This document shows positions 1-10,200 of a DNA stretch of 64,000 nucleotides, piece after piece. The notes under the pieces are model-generated. The model searched no databases, was not told the DNA's origin, and worked only from the letters and a program-made list of their open reading frames with translations. Each line of letters opens with the position of its first letter. Position 1 is the first letter of the stretch. Both the position numbers and the translations under genes were made by a program. The stretch comes from Paludibacter sp. (GTDB taxonomy: Bacteria; Bacteroidota; Bacteroidia; Bacteroidales; Paludibacteraceae), in contig NZ_WASO01000001.1 in assembly GCF_009712605.1 (NCBI RefSeq), positions 186,001 through 250,000 on the forward strand. The letters are read 5' to 3'.

Positions 1-618
1 AGCTTTGGCTCCGACCAGCTTCATCGTGTTTATAAGGAATCTCTTTGAATAGATACTTATGCGTATGGTGTTGTTAAGCAATACAATAGATACAAAAAGC
101 AGAATGAGTGCTACTCCCGAAAGAATGAATCCGGTCTTTTGAATATTGTTGTTGACCAGGTGGACAATATCTTTTTGATACATTACCTGTTTTACGCCGA
201 GAAACTGTTTAAGCTGAGTCTCCATCTTCGATGCCGAATCAGGATTGGCATAGTCCGATTTCAATTTAATTTCGTAGGATGCCAACAACGGATTGTAACC
301 AAGGAAATCCTGTGGGTTTTCTCCTAAATCACGAATATGATCCTTCAGGGCCTGATCTTTACTGATATAATCGTATGATTTGGTCGCCGGCATTGCTTTT
401 ACGGCTTTCTCCAAAGCAAACTTGTTAGCCGACGAGATCGAATCTTCCAATACCACCGACATATTGACGTTTTCCTTTACATAATTGGAAACATCTTTCC
501 CTACCATCAACAAAAGCGCAATGAATCCAATCAGAAAAAGGACAAGTGCTATGCTAACGGTGACCGTAAAGTGAAGATTAAAGAATTTCTTCTTTGCTGT
601 TTTTGCTGAATTCGACAT
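1..618 (-). CDS. ftsX: cell division protein FtsX (3' end beyond window)
   Basis: Membrane subunit of the FtsEX ABC-type complex, which couples cytokinesis to activation of peptidoglycan hydrolases in the inner membrane. The reading frame is open from the ATG at 618 to base 1, giving 206 residues. The family is usually near 290, so the last two membrane segments lie outside the window. Visible are a short basic cytoplasmic start, a first membrane segment at about residues 16-40, an extracytoplasmic domain at about 41-160, a second membrane segment at about 168-190, and the conserved MKLVGA motif near the cut edge. It is the downstream-most minus-strand gene after miaB and the YfhO-type gene. 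A TATCTTTG element 54 bases upstream suggests its own transcription. Confidence 0.9.
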   Translation of the reverse strand, partial: MSNSAKTAKKKFFNLHFTVTVSIALVLFLIGFIALLLMVGKDVSNYVKENVNMSVVLEDSISSANKFALEKAVKAMPATKSYDYISKDQALKDHIRDLGENPQDFLGYNPLLASYEIKLKSDYANPDSASKMETQLKQFLGVKQVMYQKDIVHLVNNNIQKTGFILSGVALILLFVSIVLLNNTIRISIYSKRFLINTMKLVGAKA

Positions 619-671
619 CTGATTCCTACAGTTTAAACTGGACGTTCGATTCCATTATCCAAAATTTACTG

Positions 672-679
672 CAAAGATA
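672..679 (-). promoter_or_regulatory. promoter -7 element for ftsX
   Basis: TATCTTTG on the minus strand matches the Bacteroidota -7 consensus TAnnTTTG and lies 54 bases before the ftsX ATG. The -33 half is weak: a TTG at 22 bases spacing. Confidence 0.5.
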
Positions 680-752
680 GCTCTTTCTGTTATTACGAGA
701 GCAACAAAAAAAGATAAACATTGCCAATACTTATTTACTAACCGGTTTCAGA

Positions 753-3245
753 CTATTCTTTGCCGGTTTCTCCTTTGCCTTTTACATTGTTTCTCCATGC
801 AAAAAATCCGCCACCCAAAACAATCAGAACCAATAATATGGAAGATGCATAAGAAACTGTATTCCCGGTTGAGTAGGATGGAGGATCAAACTTGAATTCC
901 ACATCGTACTGGCCAGGTTTAAGGGCAATACCTCTAAGTAAATAATTTGCTTTGAAATACGGCACTTTAGCTCCGTTTACATAAGCTGTCCACCCTTTGT
1001 CATAATAGATTTCGGAGAATATAGCAACCTGATCACTGCTTGATTTATAGCTATAAACCAAATCATTAGGTTCATATTTTTTTAGGGTGATGGTGGCTGT
1101 CGTATCCTTTGCAAATGTAGCCGGCAATGAGGAGGCAACGGTTTTTTCTACCAAAGCTTCATGTTTTGTGTCAATCTGACCTACTTTGCGCAGGGCTTCG
1201 CTGTTGTTTTCTACAGGAATGATTTTTTTGACAAACCATTGTGTGCCGTTGGCGTAAGGGTTGGTTATAGGCATTGTTTCCGGATTGTAAATCAGATACT
1301 TCATATTCAGCATGTTTAACACGCTGAGCTTGGAAAGAGGAGCCTGAACATCGGCTAATGTTTTTGCATGTTGGAACACGGTGCTTATAGCCTGCATCTC
1401 CGGTATAAGCTGAACGTCAATTAAATCCTGATAAGAACGCAGTTTTGCACCATGATATCCACCGATGCTTTTGTGAAAATATGATGTTGATGCATCGTTA
1501 AACGGACTTACCGCGAGGTTAAGTACGCGATAATCTGATTTATCCTGAAGAATGAATTTGTCGGCCTGAGTTGGTTTTGTAGCTTCTGCAGTCTGTTTAG
1601 ATACAAAGTTATCGTCGTTCAGGTAACGTTTTGCTACCGGATACATATCGGCAATAAACAAGACGGCAAAAATGAGATATAAATGAGCTGCTTTGAGCTT
1701 GTTCTTTGTATAAACCCAGATGGCACCGGCTGCCAACACGATAAAGATCAGCGAACGGAGTGCATCTGCTTTCATTATTGCCTGACGGTCGAGCGGTAAG
1801 GTCGTTTTCAGAAAGACATAATCGCCGGAGAATTGCGCATCTTCGGGAGAAACGAAATTCCCTGCCAACGATGGAATTAACCAGAAAAGGAGGCAAAGAC
1901 CGCCTGTAATTCCTGCAGCCCAGTATAAACTCTTCGTCAGTTTGGCTTTGTCTATATTGTTTTTGATCAATGCCTGAAGTGCCAGAATCGCCATTATCGG
2001 CATCGTATATCCGGCAATTATCAAGATCATCGCTACCGTTCTGAACTTGTTGTAATAGGGTACATAGTCAATGAAGAAGTTGGTAAGTATACCGAAGTTT
2101 TTACCCCAGGCAAGCATGATTGAAAGGAGAGTTCCTGCTAGCAACCACCATTTGTATTTTCCATCTACCAAAAACAATCCCAATACAAAGAGGAAACAAA
2201 TAATAGCACCAATGTAAACCGGACCCGACGTGCTCGGCTGGCTTCCCCAATAAAGAGGCCATTTTTGAGTGCTCATGATCTGGGTGGCATCTGCTCCGAG
2301 AGAAGAAAGCTTTTTGCCGGTATTTGAATTTTCATCGAGAGTTCCGATGCTGGAACCTCCGTAAAAATCAGGCATAAGCAAAGTCATGGTTTCGCCGACA
2401 CCGTAACTCCATTGTGTGATGTAATCTTTTTCAAGACCACCGTTCGATTTTTGTGAGCTGTGAGCTGTGTCAGAACTTTGTCCGCGCATTGAATATTTGC
2501 CATATTCATACGTGGTTATAAGTGTTGTGGCATTGATCCCCATGGCAATAATAGCCGCTCCAAGTAAGCATGCAGAAGTGATCAGGAACGATTTGATTTG
2601 CTTTTCGAGGATGGCATAAATAAGTTCAGACACAATGAAAACACCGAGTAACATCATCACGTAGTAAACGATTTGGATATGCCCGGATTTGATCCCTAAT
2701 GCTAAAAATATAGCCGTCAATATTGCTCCCAGCCAACGGTTGCTTCGGTACGACATCACCACACTGCCTATAACCGGAGCCATATACGCCAGCGTAATTG
2801 CCTTACTGCTGTGGCCTGCCACAATTATAATGAAATTGTAGGATGCAAAAGCAAAGCCGATAGCGCCAAGCGCACTAAGCCATGGATTTACCCTGAGCGA
2901 GAGAAGTAAAATGTAAAATCCTATCAAATAAAGGATAAGATAGAAAACAGGGCGTGGAAAATTGGTGAAGAAAGAATAGATAAAGCTAACTGCCGTGGCA
3001 GGACTGTCCATGGCAATCTGATAAGTGGGCATTCCGCCAAACATACTGTTGGTCCATAAAGTCGGCGAATCATGCGATCCGTTGAAATCGGTGGTTTCTT
3101 TCGACATTCCTGCCCAGGTCTGGTTATCGTGTCCGACAACTACTTTTCCGTCAATAACAGGACTGAAATAGACGTAAGAAATGATAATAAAAAACAGGAT
3201 AGCAGCCATGTGCGGCCAAGCTTTGCTCCAAAGTTGTTTGTTCAT
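753..3245 (-). CDS. YfhO family integral membrane protein
   Basis: Large polytopic membrane protein of 830 residues. It begins with a hydrophobic helix at about residues 12-30, followed by a periplasmic stretch and then many helices (about 110-240 and 340-470, plus one near 520-540). An extended soluble C-terminal domain runs from about 570 to 790 and a last membrane helix sits near 800-820. This arrangement, and the pattern of a GHDN-containing loop near residue 40 followed by repeated helices, fits YfhO/GT-C-like proteins linked to glycosyl transfer onto envelope polymers. The substrate is unknown. It starts 37 bases after the miaB stop on the same strand, so the two are probably co-transcribed. 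Confidence 0.75.
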   Translation of the reverse strand: MNKQLWSKAWPHMAAILFFIIISYVYFSPVIDGKVVVGHDNQTWAGMSKETTDFNGSHDSPTLWTNSMFGGMPTYQIAMDSPATAVSFIYSFFTNFPRPVFYLILYLIGFYILLLSLRVNPWLSALGAIGFAFASYNFIIIVAGHSSKAITLAYMAPVIGSVVMSYRSNRWLGAILTAIFLALGIKSGHIQIVYYVMMLLGVFIVSELIYAILEKQIKSFLITSACLLGAAIIAMGINATTLITTYEYGKYSMRGQSSDTAHSSQKSNGGLEKDYITQWSYGVGETMTLLMPDFYGGSSIGTLDENSNTGKKLSSLGADATQIMSTQKWPLYWGSQPSTSGPVYIGAIICFLFVLGLFLVDGKYKWWLLAGTLLSIMLAWGKNFGILTNFFIDYVPYYNKFRTVAMILIIAGYTMPIMAILALQALIKNNIDKAKLTKSLYWAAGITGGLCLLFWLIPSLAGNFVSPEDAQFSGDYVFLKTTLPLDRQAIMKADALRSLIFIVLAAGAIWVYTKNKLKAAHLYLIFAVLFIADMYPVAKRYLNDDNFVSKQTAEATKPTQADKFILQDKSDYRVLNLAVSPFNDASTSYFHKSIGGYHGAKLRSYQDLIDVQLIPEMQAISTVFQHAKTLADVQAPLSKLSVLNMLNMKYLIYNPETMPITNPYANGTQWFVKKIIPVENNSEALRKVGQIDTKHEALVEKTVASSLPATFAKDTTATITLKKYEPNDLVYSYKSSSDQVAIFSEIYYDKGWTAYVNGAKVPYFKANYLLRGIALKPGQYDVEFKFDPPSYSTGNTVSYASSILLVLIVLGGGFFAWRNNVKGKGETGKE

Positions 3246-3282
3246 AATACCTTAACGTTAGGTTATCTGTTTCTGTATATTT

Positions 3283-4650
3283 TTAGATTAACTCTCCTAT
3301 AAGTGTAGCCGATGACGTATCGACGATTTTTACATTTACAAATTCACCGATGTGATGTCCGCCTTTGGGGAAGACAGCCACTTTATTTTGCGAAGTTCTT
3401 CCGAAAAAGTGATCTCGTGATCGTTTGGAATAACCTTCAATCAGTACTTCGTATGTTTTTCCAATGGATTTTTTATTCGCTTCGGCCGAAAGTGTATTTT
3501 GTAAGTCGATAATTTGCTGTAAACGTTCTACTTTTACCTCCTCTGAAATGTCGTCCGGAAGGTTTTTAGCAGCATAGGTTCCGGGACGTTCAGAATATTT
3601 GAACATAAATGCAGAATCAAAACCAACCTCTTTCATCAGCGAAAGTGTTTGTGCATGATCTTCTTCTGTTTCTGACGGGAATCCGCAAAAAACGTCAGTG
3701 CTAATACTGGCTTCCGGCAGAATGCGTTTGATGGCGGCGATTCTGTCGAGATACCATTCGCGTGTATACTTCCGGTTCATGCGTTTCAGTACATCGTTGC
3801 TGCCCGATTGTACAGGCAGGTGAATGTACTTGCACAGGTTATTGTGAGCGGCAATTACTTCAAGAGTTTTATCGCTCATGTCCTTCGGGTGCGAAGTGGT
3901 GAAACGTATCCGCATTTGAGGCGCTTCCTGAGCAACCAATTCGAGCAATGCCGGAAAATCAACCACCGTCCCCTCTTTTTCGAACCGGAATGAATTTACG
4001 TTTTGCCCCAGCAGGGTGACTTCCTTGTAACCCCGGTTTTGCAAGTCACGCAGTTCGTTGAGAATGCTTTCCGGATCACGGCTGCGTTCACGTCCGCGTG
4101 TGTAAGGCACAATGCAATAGGAGCAAAAATTATTGCAGCCACGCATAATGGAGATAAAACCCGAAATAGGATTCCCAATGCGAGCAGGCAATACATCTTT
4201 ATAAGTCTCTGTTGTAGATAATTCTACATTGATGGCTTTCTCTCCTTTTTCAACCGCCCCCATCAGGTTCGGTATGTCGAGATAGGCATCCGGCCCGACA
4301 ACTACGTCAACATTATGATTGTTGATGAGGTCTTCTTTTACACGTTCGGCCATACAACCGATAATGCCAACAATCAGATTCGGTTTTTTCTTGCGTAATG
4401 ATTTGAAATAGTCGAGACGGGAGAGTATCTTCTGTTCGGCATTGTCGCGTACCGAGCAGGTATTTACCATGATGGCATCAGCTTCGGTGATTTTTTCTGT
4501 AAGTGAGTATCCGTCCATTTCCAGAATGGAAACAACGACCTCACTGTCGGCTACGTTCATCTGGCAGCCGTATGTTTCAATAAAGAGCTTTTTGTCGTGA
4601 GAAAGCGGATCTGTATGGTTAGTGTTATCCTTATTATTAGGATGCTGCAT
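3283..4650 (-). CDS. miaB: tRNA-2-methylthio-N6-dimethylallyladenosine synthase MiaB
   Basis: Radical-SAM methylthiotransferase that adds the 2-methylthio group to i6A37 of tRNAs reading UNN codons. The N-terminal UPF0004 domain carries Cys29 (TYGCQMN), Cys65 (NTCSVR) and Cys99 (GCMAER), ligands of the auxiliary cluster. The radical-SAM motif GCNNFCSYC holds Cys172, Cys176 and Cys179. A TRAM-type domain closes the protein. The ATG at 4650 (455 residues) is preferred to the TTG at 4680, because that TTG lies inside a TACCTTTG promoter element. It probably shares a transcript with the YfhO-type gene 37 bases downstream. Confidence 0.95.
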   Translation of the reverse strand: MQHPNNKDNTNHTDPLSHDKKLFIETYGCQMNVADSEVVVSILEMDGYSLTEKITEADAIMVNTCSVRDNAEQKILSRLDYFKSLRKKKPNLIVGIIGCMAERVKEDLINNHNVDVVVGPDAYLDIPNLMGAVEKGEKAINVELSTTETYKDVLPARIGNPISGFISIMRGCNNFCSYCIVPYTRGRERSRDPESILNELRDLQNRGYKEVTLLGQNVNSFRFEKEGTVVDFPALLELVAQEAPQMRIRFTTSHPKDMSDKTLEVIAAHNNLCKYIHLPVQSGSNDVLKRMNRKYTREWYLDRIAAIKRILPEASISTDVFCGFPSETEEDHAQTLSLMKEVGFDSAFMFKYSERPGTYAAKNLPDDISEEVKVERLQQIIDLQNTLSAEANKKSIGKTYEVLIEGYSKRSRDHFFGRTSQNKVAVFPKGGHHIGEFVNVKIVDTSSATLIGELI

Positions 4651-4677
4651 ATTATAATGTCTAAAAAATTCAGACGG

Positions 4678-4685
4678 CAAAGGTA
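4678..4685 (-). promoter_or_regulatory. promoter -7 element for miaB
   Basis: TACCTTTG on the minus strand, 27 bases before the ATG at 4650. It overlaps the alternative TTG start, which excludes that start. No clear -33 element. Confidence 0.5.
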
Positions 4686-4834
4686 ATCATTTTTTTTATT
4701 CCATTTCAGGACATATCTGCCTCATACTATTGAAGAAACCATTAATTGTTCTGGCATCTTTTAAAATTTTCTTAACGCATGCCAAACGCAAAACAGCGGT
4801 GTTTGTTTTTTATCCGAACACTCAATGATCCTCA

Positions 4835-4866
4835 TTTACATTTGGCTGAAAAATTGAGTATCTTTG
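4835..4866 (+). promoter_or_regulatory. trmB: promoter for trmB
   Basis: TTTA (4835-4838), 20 bases, then TATCTTTG (4859-4866) fits the Bacteroidota housekeeping promoter. It sits inside the longer open frame that begins at 4779, so translation must start downstream of it. Confidence 0.6.
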
Positions 4867-4886
4867 TGCCTCTTTGCAATTTTAAT

Positions 4887-5645
4887 ATGGGGAAAAACAA
4901 ATTACAGAAATTTAGAGAGTTAGAACAACTTGAACATGTGTTTCAGGTGCCGTCGGAGCAACTGCGCGCCGGACAACAATGTGAAATGAGGGGTCGCTGG
5001 CGCGAATTTTTCGGCAATGATAATCCGATAGTACTTGAACTCGGGTGTGGCAAAGGCGAATATACAGTAGCACTGGGCAAACGTTTCCCCGACAAAAATT
5101 ATATTGGGGTTGATATAAAGGGAGCTCGTCTCTGGACTGGAGCAAAAGAGTCTTTCAATTGTGGAATGAAAAATGTGGCTTTTGTCCGTACAAATATTGA
5201 AATGCTTCCGTTCTTCTTCGATCAAGATGAGATCAGTGAGATTTGGCTGACATTTCCGGATCCTCAGATGAAAAAGAAGACGAAAAGGCTTACCAGTACA
5301 GGATTTCTAAATCGTTATACCGGCATTATGAAGCCGGGAGGCCTTCTTCATCTCAAGTCGGACAGTAATTTTATGTTTACCTACACCAAAGCAGTTGTTG
5401 CTGAAAATCAGCTGAAGGTAGTAGATTTGTGTGACGATATTTATGCGCAGCGCCCGGATGACGAAATTTTATCGATTAAAACGTATTATGAACAGCAATG
5501 GCTGGCTCGTGGTATTACTATAAAATATATCTGTTTTGAGCTTGAATCCAACCAAGAGTGGAAAGAGCCTGAAGTCGAAATTGAGCTGGATCTTTATCGT
5601 AGCTATGGACGAAACAAACGCAGTGAGTTGAATTTGACAGACTGA
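4887..5645 (+). CDS. trmB: tRNA (guanine-N7-)-methyltransferase TrmB
   Basis: SAM-dependent enzyme that forms m7G46 in the variable loop of tRNA. The SAM-binding motif ELGCGKG is at residues 51-57, followed by the acidic GVDIKG strand. The family signature [12 protein letters not shown] and the C-terminal basic region are present. The frame is open from 4779, but a good promoter at 4835-4866 lies inside that extension, so the ATG at 4887 (252 residues, a normal family length) is chosen. The Mrp-type gene follows after 43 bases on the same strand and is likely co-transcribed. Confidence 0.93.
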   Translation: MGKNKLQKFRELEQLEHVFQVPSEQLRAGQQCEMRGRWREFFGNDNPIVLELGCGKGEYTVALGKRFPDKNYIGVDIKGARLWTGAKESFNCGMKNVAFVRTNIEMLPFFFDQDEISEIWLTFPDPQMKKKTKRLTSTGFLNRYTGIMKPGGLLHLKSDSNFMFTYTKAVVAENQLKVVDLCDDIYAQRPDDEILSIKTYYEQQWLARGITIKYICFELESNQEWKEPEVEIELDLYRSYGRNKRSELNLTD

Positions 5646-5688
5646 CGAAAAATATTTCAGATGAGATAATTGTAAATCGTAAATAAAT

Positions 5689-6750
5689 ATGACATTATAT
5701 CCAAAATTAATTCTTGAAGCACTTGCTCATGTTCGTTATCCGGGTACCGGAGTGGACGTGGTGAGCAGCAATATGGTCGAAGACAATATTCGGATCGAAG
5801 GAAACAAAGTATCGTTTTCTCTTGTCTTCGCGAAACAAAATGATCCATTTGCCAAATCGCTGGTTAAGGCATGCGAACAGGCAATCCATACGTATATCGG
5901 AACCGAGGTGGAAATTGCGGGCAATATTACAGTGAAGTTTGCTGAAGCTCCAAAACCGGTTGATGAAAAGCCCCTGAAAGGAGTGAAACATATTGTTGCT
6001 GTCTATTCCGGTAAAGGTGGGGTGGGGAAATCTACCATTGCAGCCAATCTTGCGGTGGCAATGTCTAACCTCGGATTCAGCGTAGGCCTTCTCGATGCAG
6101 ATATTTACGGACCGTCTATTCCTAAAATGTTCGGTGTGGAAGACGATCGTCCCACGGTTGAAGTAGTCGAAGGGAAAGAATTTATCCAGCCGGTGGTGCA
6201 ATATGGTATCAAAGTGTTGTCGATCGGATTCTTTGTTGATCAGTCGAATGCATTGGTATGGCGAGGCCCGATGGCAGGCAATGCTCTGAAGCAATTAATC
6301 AATGATACCACCTGGGGTGAGCTCGATTATTTGTTTATCGACATGCCTCCGGGAACCGGAGATATTCACCTTACGCTGGTACAGACGGTTGCTTTGTCGG
6401 GTGTAATTGTCGTGGGTACACCGCAGGAAGTGGCTTTAGCGGATGTTAGAAAGGGCATCAACATGTTCACAAATGATAAAATTGATGTGCGGGTTTTGGG
6501 TGTTGTTGAAAATATGGCGTGGTTTACGCCTGCAGAACTGCCACAAAACAAATATTATATCTTTGGAAAAGAGGGGTGTAAGCGTCTGGCAGAAGAGATG
6601 AATGTCCCATTGCTTGGTCAAATCCCTCTTGTTCAGAGTATTTGCGAAAGTGGAGATGCCGGTTCTCCGATTTCTCTCAATGATGATTCTCCAATGTCAA
6701 TCGCATTCCGGTCTTTAGCGCAAAAAGTTCATTCAATTCTCGGTAATTGA
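5689..6750 (+). CDS. Mrp/ApbC family Fe-S cluster carrier ATPase
   Basis: P-loop ATPase of the Mrp/NBP35 family, thought to carry or help assemble iron-sulfur clusters in the cytoplasm. It has an N-terminal MIP18/DUF59-like domain at about residues 1-85. The deviant Walker A motif SGKGGVGKS is at 107-115, followed by the DADIYGPS switch region and the MPPGTGD motif. The usual C-terminal CxxC pair is missing: where many homologues read ENMSxFxCPxC, this one reads ENMAWFTPAEL. Length (353 aa) is normal. It lies between trmB and a strong terminator and is probably the last gene of a two-gene transcript. Confidence 0.9.
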   Translation: MTLYPKLILEALAHVRYPGTGVDVVSSNMVEDNIRIEGNKVSFSLVFAKQNDPFAKSLVKACEQAIHTYIGTEVEIAGNITVKFAEAPKPVDEKPLKGVKHIVAVYSGKGGVGKSTIAANLAVAMSNLGFSVGLLDADIYGPSIPKMFGVEDDRPTVEVVEGKEFIQPVVQYGIKVLSIGFFVDQSNALVWRGPMAGNALKQLINDTTWGELDYLFIDMPPGTGDIHLTLVQTVALSGVIVVGTPQEVALADVRKGINMFTNDKIDVRVLGVVENMAWFTPAELPQNKYYIFGKEGCKRLAEEMNVPLLGQIPLVQSICESGDAGSPISLNDDSPMSIAFRSLAQKVHSILGN

Positions 6751-6772
6751 TAAATTATAAGACGCTTTCATG

Positions 6773-6807
6773 AAAGAGGCAATACATCCCGTATTGCCTC
6801 TTTTTTA
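6773..6807 (+). terminator. Rho-independent terminator after the Mrp-type gene
   Basis: Stem GAGGCAATAC (6776-6785) pairs with GTATTGCCTC (6791-6800) over a five-base loop and is followed by a T run. Confidence 0.85.
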
Positions 6808-7259
6808 TTTATATGACCAATGGCAATAAATATAAAAATTAACATATATGAAATATCAGATCATTCTTTTTATCCAATAAACAGGCGGTTTTGTTTTTAA
6901 AAAACTGCACTTAAATATTAATGTTATAATAAAATTGCAGTTCGAGGCAATATTTTTTATATATTATAAGTGTATGTTATTTATAATTAACCTAATGTTA
7001 AAATAGCGTAGTGTTTTTTGATTCTAAACTTATTAAATAGCAATAATATAGGTGTTTAACTGTTTATTGGTTATAATATTCGGCTGCATGCATGTGGATG
7101 TTTGAACATGATATACGTAGACAAAAGAACAAATTGGTATAAAAAACACATTTTTATAGTCAAATAGTTGCAACGAAAGGAAAAAGATTCTATTTTTGTG
7201 GTTGACATTTTTGAAAAACAGACTAATTTAAGGTGAAAATTAACTTAAAAGTGAAAGGT
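6808..7259. other. AT-rich intergenic region before the first SusC unit
   Basis: Non-coding and very AT-rich. The only supported element is the promoter at 7168-7198. A GTG at 7233 extends the susC-like frame by nine codons but is not favoured. No tRNA or other RNA gene is visible. Confidence 0.6.
7168..7198 (+). promoter_or_regulatory. promoter of SusC/SusD unit 1
   Basis: TTG (7168-7170), 20 bases, then TATTTTTG (7191-7198). Same spacing as the promoters of units 2 and 3. Confidence 0.6.
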
Positions 7260-10200
7260 ATGAGAAAATTAATGATGATGTTATGCTTAGTAATAAGCAT
7301 TGGTTGGGCTGCGGCTCAGACCAGAGTAACAGGGACAGTGGTCTCGACTGACGATGGTCAGCCGATTATCGGAGCCTCTGTCGTTGTAAAAGGTACCTCG
7401 TCCGGTACGATTACAGATGCAGATGGTAAGTTTGCTCTGACATTACCTGCAAATGCTAAAGTTTTGGTGTTTTCATACGTGGGTATGAAAACCGTTGAAT
7501 TAGCAGCAAAACCCTCTATGCAGGTACAAATGCAGTCTGATTCCCGTCAGATTAGCGAAATTGTAGTTACTGCAATGGGGATATCTCGCTCTTCAAAAAG
7601 TTTGGGCTATGCAGCATCTACAGTAAAGGCAGATGAACTTAACCGGGCAACTCCGGTATCTGTAACAAATGGTTTGACTGGAAAAGTTGCCGGTTTGAAT
7701 ATTTCAAATTCAGGTGGTACTGGTACTTCAGAAAAAGTAATCATTCGTGGTTTCACATCTTTCAACAACAACCAGCCTTTGTATATTGTAGATGGAGTAC
7801 CCATTCAGAATAGTTTTATGGGTAGTGCAACTACAAATCAGGCAGTCGACTTTGGTAATCAGGCAGGTGACATCAATCCCGACGACGTTGCTTCTGTCAC
7901 GGTCTTAAAAGGAGCTTCTGCTACAGCCCTTTATGGTTCACGTGCAGCAAATGGTGTTATTTTAATAACAACAAAACGTGGTGCTACCGACTCAAAATTA
8001 CAAGTTTCATACACCGGAACTGCTACAGTTTCTAACGTACTGCGTGTTCCTCAGTACCAAACTATGTTCGGGCAAGGTTGGCCTCTCCTCAACCAGGCAG
8101 GTACATATGAACCCGGCCTTCAGGAAAATGGATCATGGGGTCCTGTCTTGGATGGTATGATGCGTACTTGGGGCGCTCCTTTGAATTCTCAGGGGATTTA
8201 TACTCCGGTGACATCAGGTGGTGTGCAGCGTGTTAAACCCTTTGCTTACGTAAAGAACAATCTGCGTGATTTCTACGAAGATGGACTTGAGCTAAACAAT
8301 AATATTAGTATATCTGCTGGTAATCAGAATACCTCTTTTGTGATGACTTACAATAATGTTACTTCAGATGGCATTCTTCCTACAAACGTTGACAAATACA
8401 ATAGAAATACATTCTCTGTTCGCGGAGATGCAAACTTTAAGAAATTTCATGCAAAAACAGACATTAGCTATGTTCGCAAGGATATCAGAAATGTGAGAGG
8501 TGGACAGGGTGGGGCTACCGGTGCTACAACCTTCCAGGATCTTATTCAGACTCCGGTGGATGTGCCTTATTTGTCAATGAAAAATTATAATGATCCGTAT
8601 AACAATACCGACAATTTCTATACTGCTTATGCTCAGAATCCTTACTGGATTATTGCAAATAACCAGAGCGTGTATCAGGACGACCGCGTTTATGGAAATG
8701 TTGAGTTAAGCTATGATGTGGCTTCAGGACTTAAGGCTGTAGGTCGTCTGGGTGGCGATTTTACCAACTCCAGACAAAGAGCATGGGCTGCACAGATGAT
8801 ACCTGCATCTACCTCCTGGGTGCTGTTGAATGGTAAGTCTTCAGTGCCGGGAAACTACGAAGAATACAATGTGAATCTGAATCAGCTGGATGCAACATTT
8901 ATGCTTAACGCAGATTACAGTCTTTGGAAAAATTTCAGGGTGACAGGTACTGCAGGTTGGAACCTGAATCAACGGGGAACTTATTACATTGATGCTTATC
9001 AGGGATCAATCGACGTTCCAAACTGGTACAATCTCTCCAATGGTACAGCTTTGCCTACGACTACTTCTTCAAGATCTAACCGCAGATTGGTAGGCTTGTT
9101 TGCACAGGGAGATATTTCATATAAAGATTGGGCATTCTTAGGTATTTCTGCCAGAAATGACTGGTCATCTACCCTTCCTAAAGGTAAAAACAGTTTCTTC
9201 TATGGTGGTGTAAATGGTTCTGTAATTTTGACAGATGCTATTAAATCATTGCAAAATACTCCGATCAGTTATTTGAAACTTCGTGCCGGTGTCGGGCAAA
9301 CCGGTAACGATGCTGATGTTTATCTGACAAATAGCAAATTTGTGCCAACCCAGATTGCCTTGGGATTTGGTAATCTTTATACCCCGTTGAACGGAGTTTC
9401 GGGTCTTACTCTTTCCAATACGATTTACAATCAGAACCTGAAACCTGAAATTTCAACAGAAGTTGAATTCGGTATGGATCTTCGGATGCTTCAAAACCGT
9501 GTAGGCTTGGATTTGGCCTGGTATAACAAAAACACTAAGAACCAAATTATTCCGGCTTCTATTTCTCCTGAATCAGGATTTACTACAAAAGTTAGAAATG
9601 TTGGTTTGATTAATAACCAAGGGATTGAAGCAAGACTTTATGGAACTCCTTTAAAGAGTAAAGATTTTGAGTGGGAAGTCGGTGTTACTTTTGCAAAAAA
9701 CTGGAGTACAGTTAAAGAGCTTTGGGACAACGTGGACCGATATCTTTGGACTTCTGCATACGATGTTTATTATGTAATGTTGAAAGGCCAGGCATTCGGA
9801 CAGTTCCAGGTGCCTAAAACACTTACCGTTTCTGATAAAACATCTCCTTATTATGGGAAAGTGATTGTAAACGCAAACGGGCTTCCTCAGGTCTCATCAA
9901 CCGAATTTACTACTATTGGTTCTTCAACTCCGGACTTTACAATGGGCTTTACTTCTACATGGAAGTATAAGACGCTGACTTTAAGTGTTGTGTTGGATTA
10001 CCGTCAGGGTGGTTATTTTTATAGCAACACTGCACGTATGTTAGACTGGAACGGTAACGGTACCAACACTATGTTTAATGCTCGTCAACCTTTCTTGGTT
10101 CCTAATTCGGTAAAACAACTTTCTTCCGGTGGATATGCAGAGAACGATATTCCAATTATGACTACAAGTGTTAATAATTATTGGAATTATTCTACCAACA

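Noticed and set aside
4779-4886. N-terminal extension of TrmB
   Set aside because: A promoter lies inside it, and the extension has no resemblance to TrmB proteins.
7103-7134. Third copy of the unit 2/3 shared element before unit 1
   Set aside because: Only a gapped partial likeness, and the distance to the -7 box differs.
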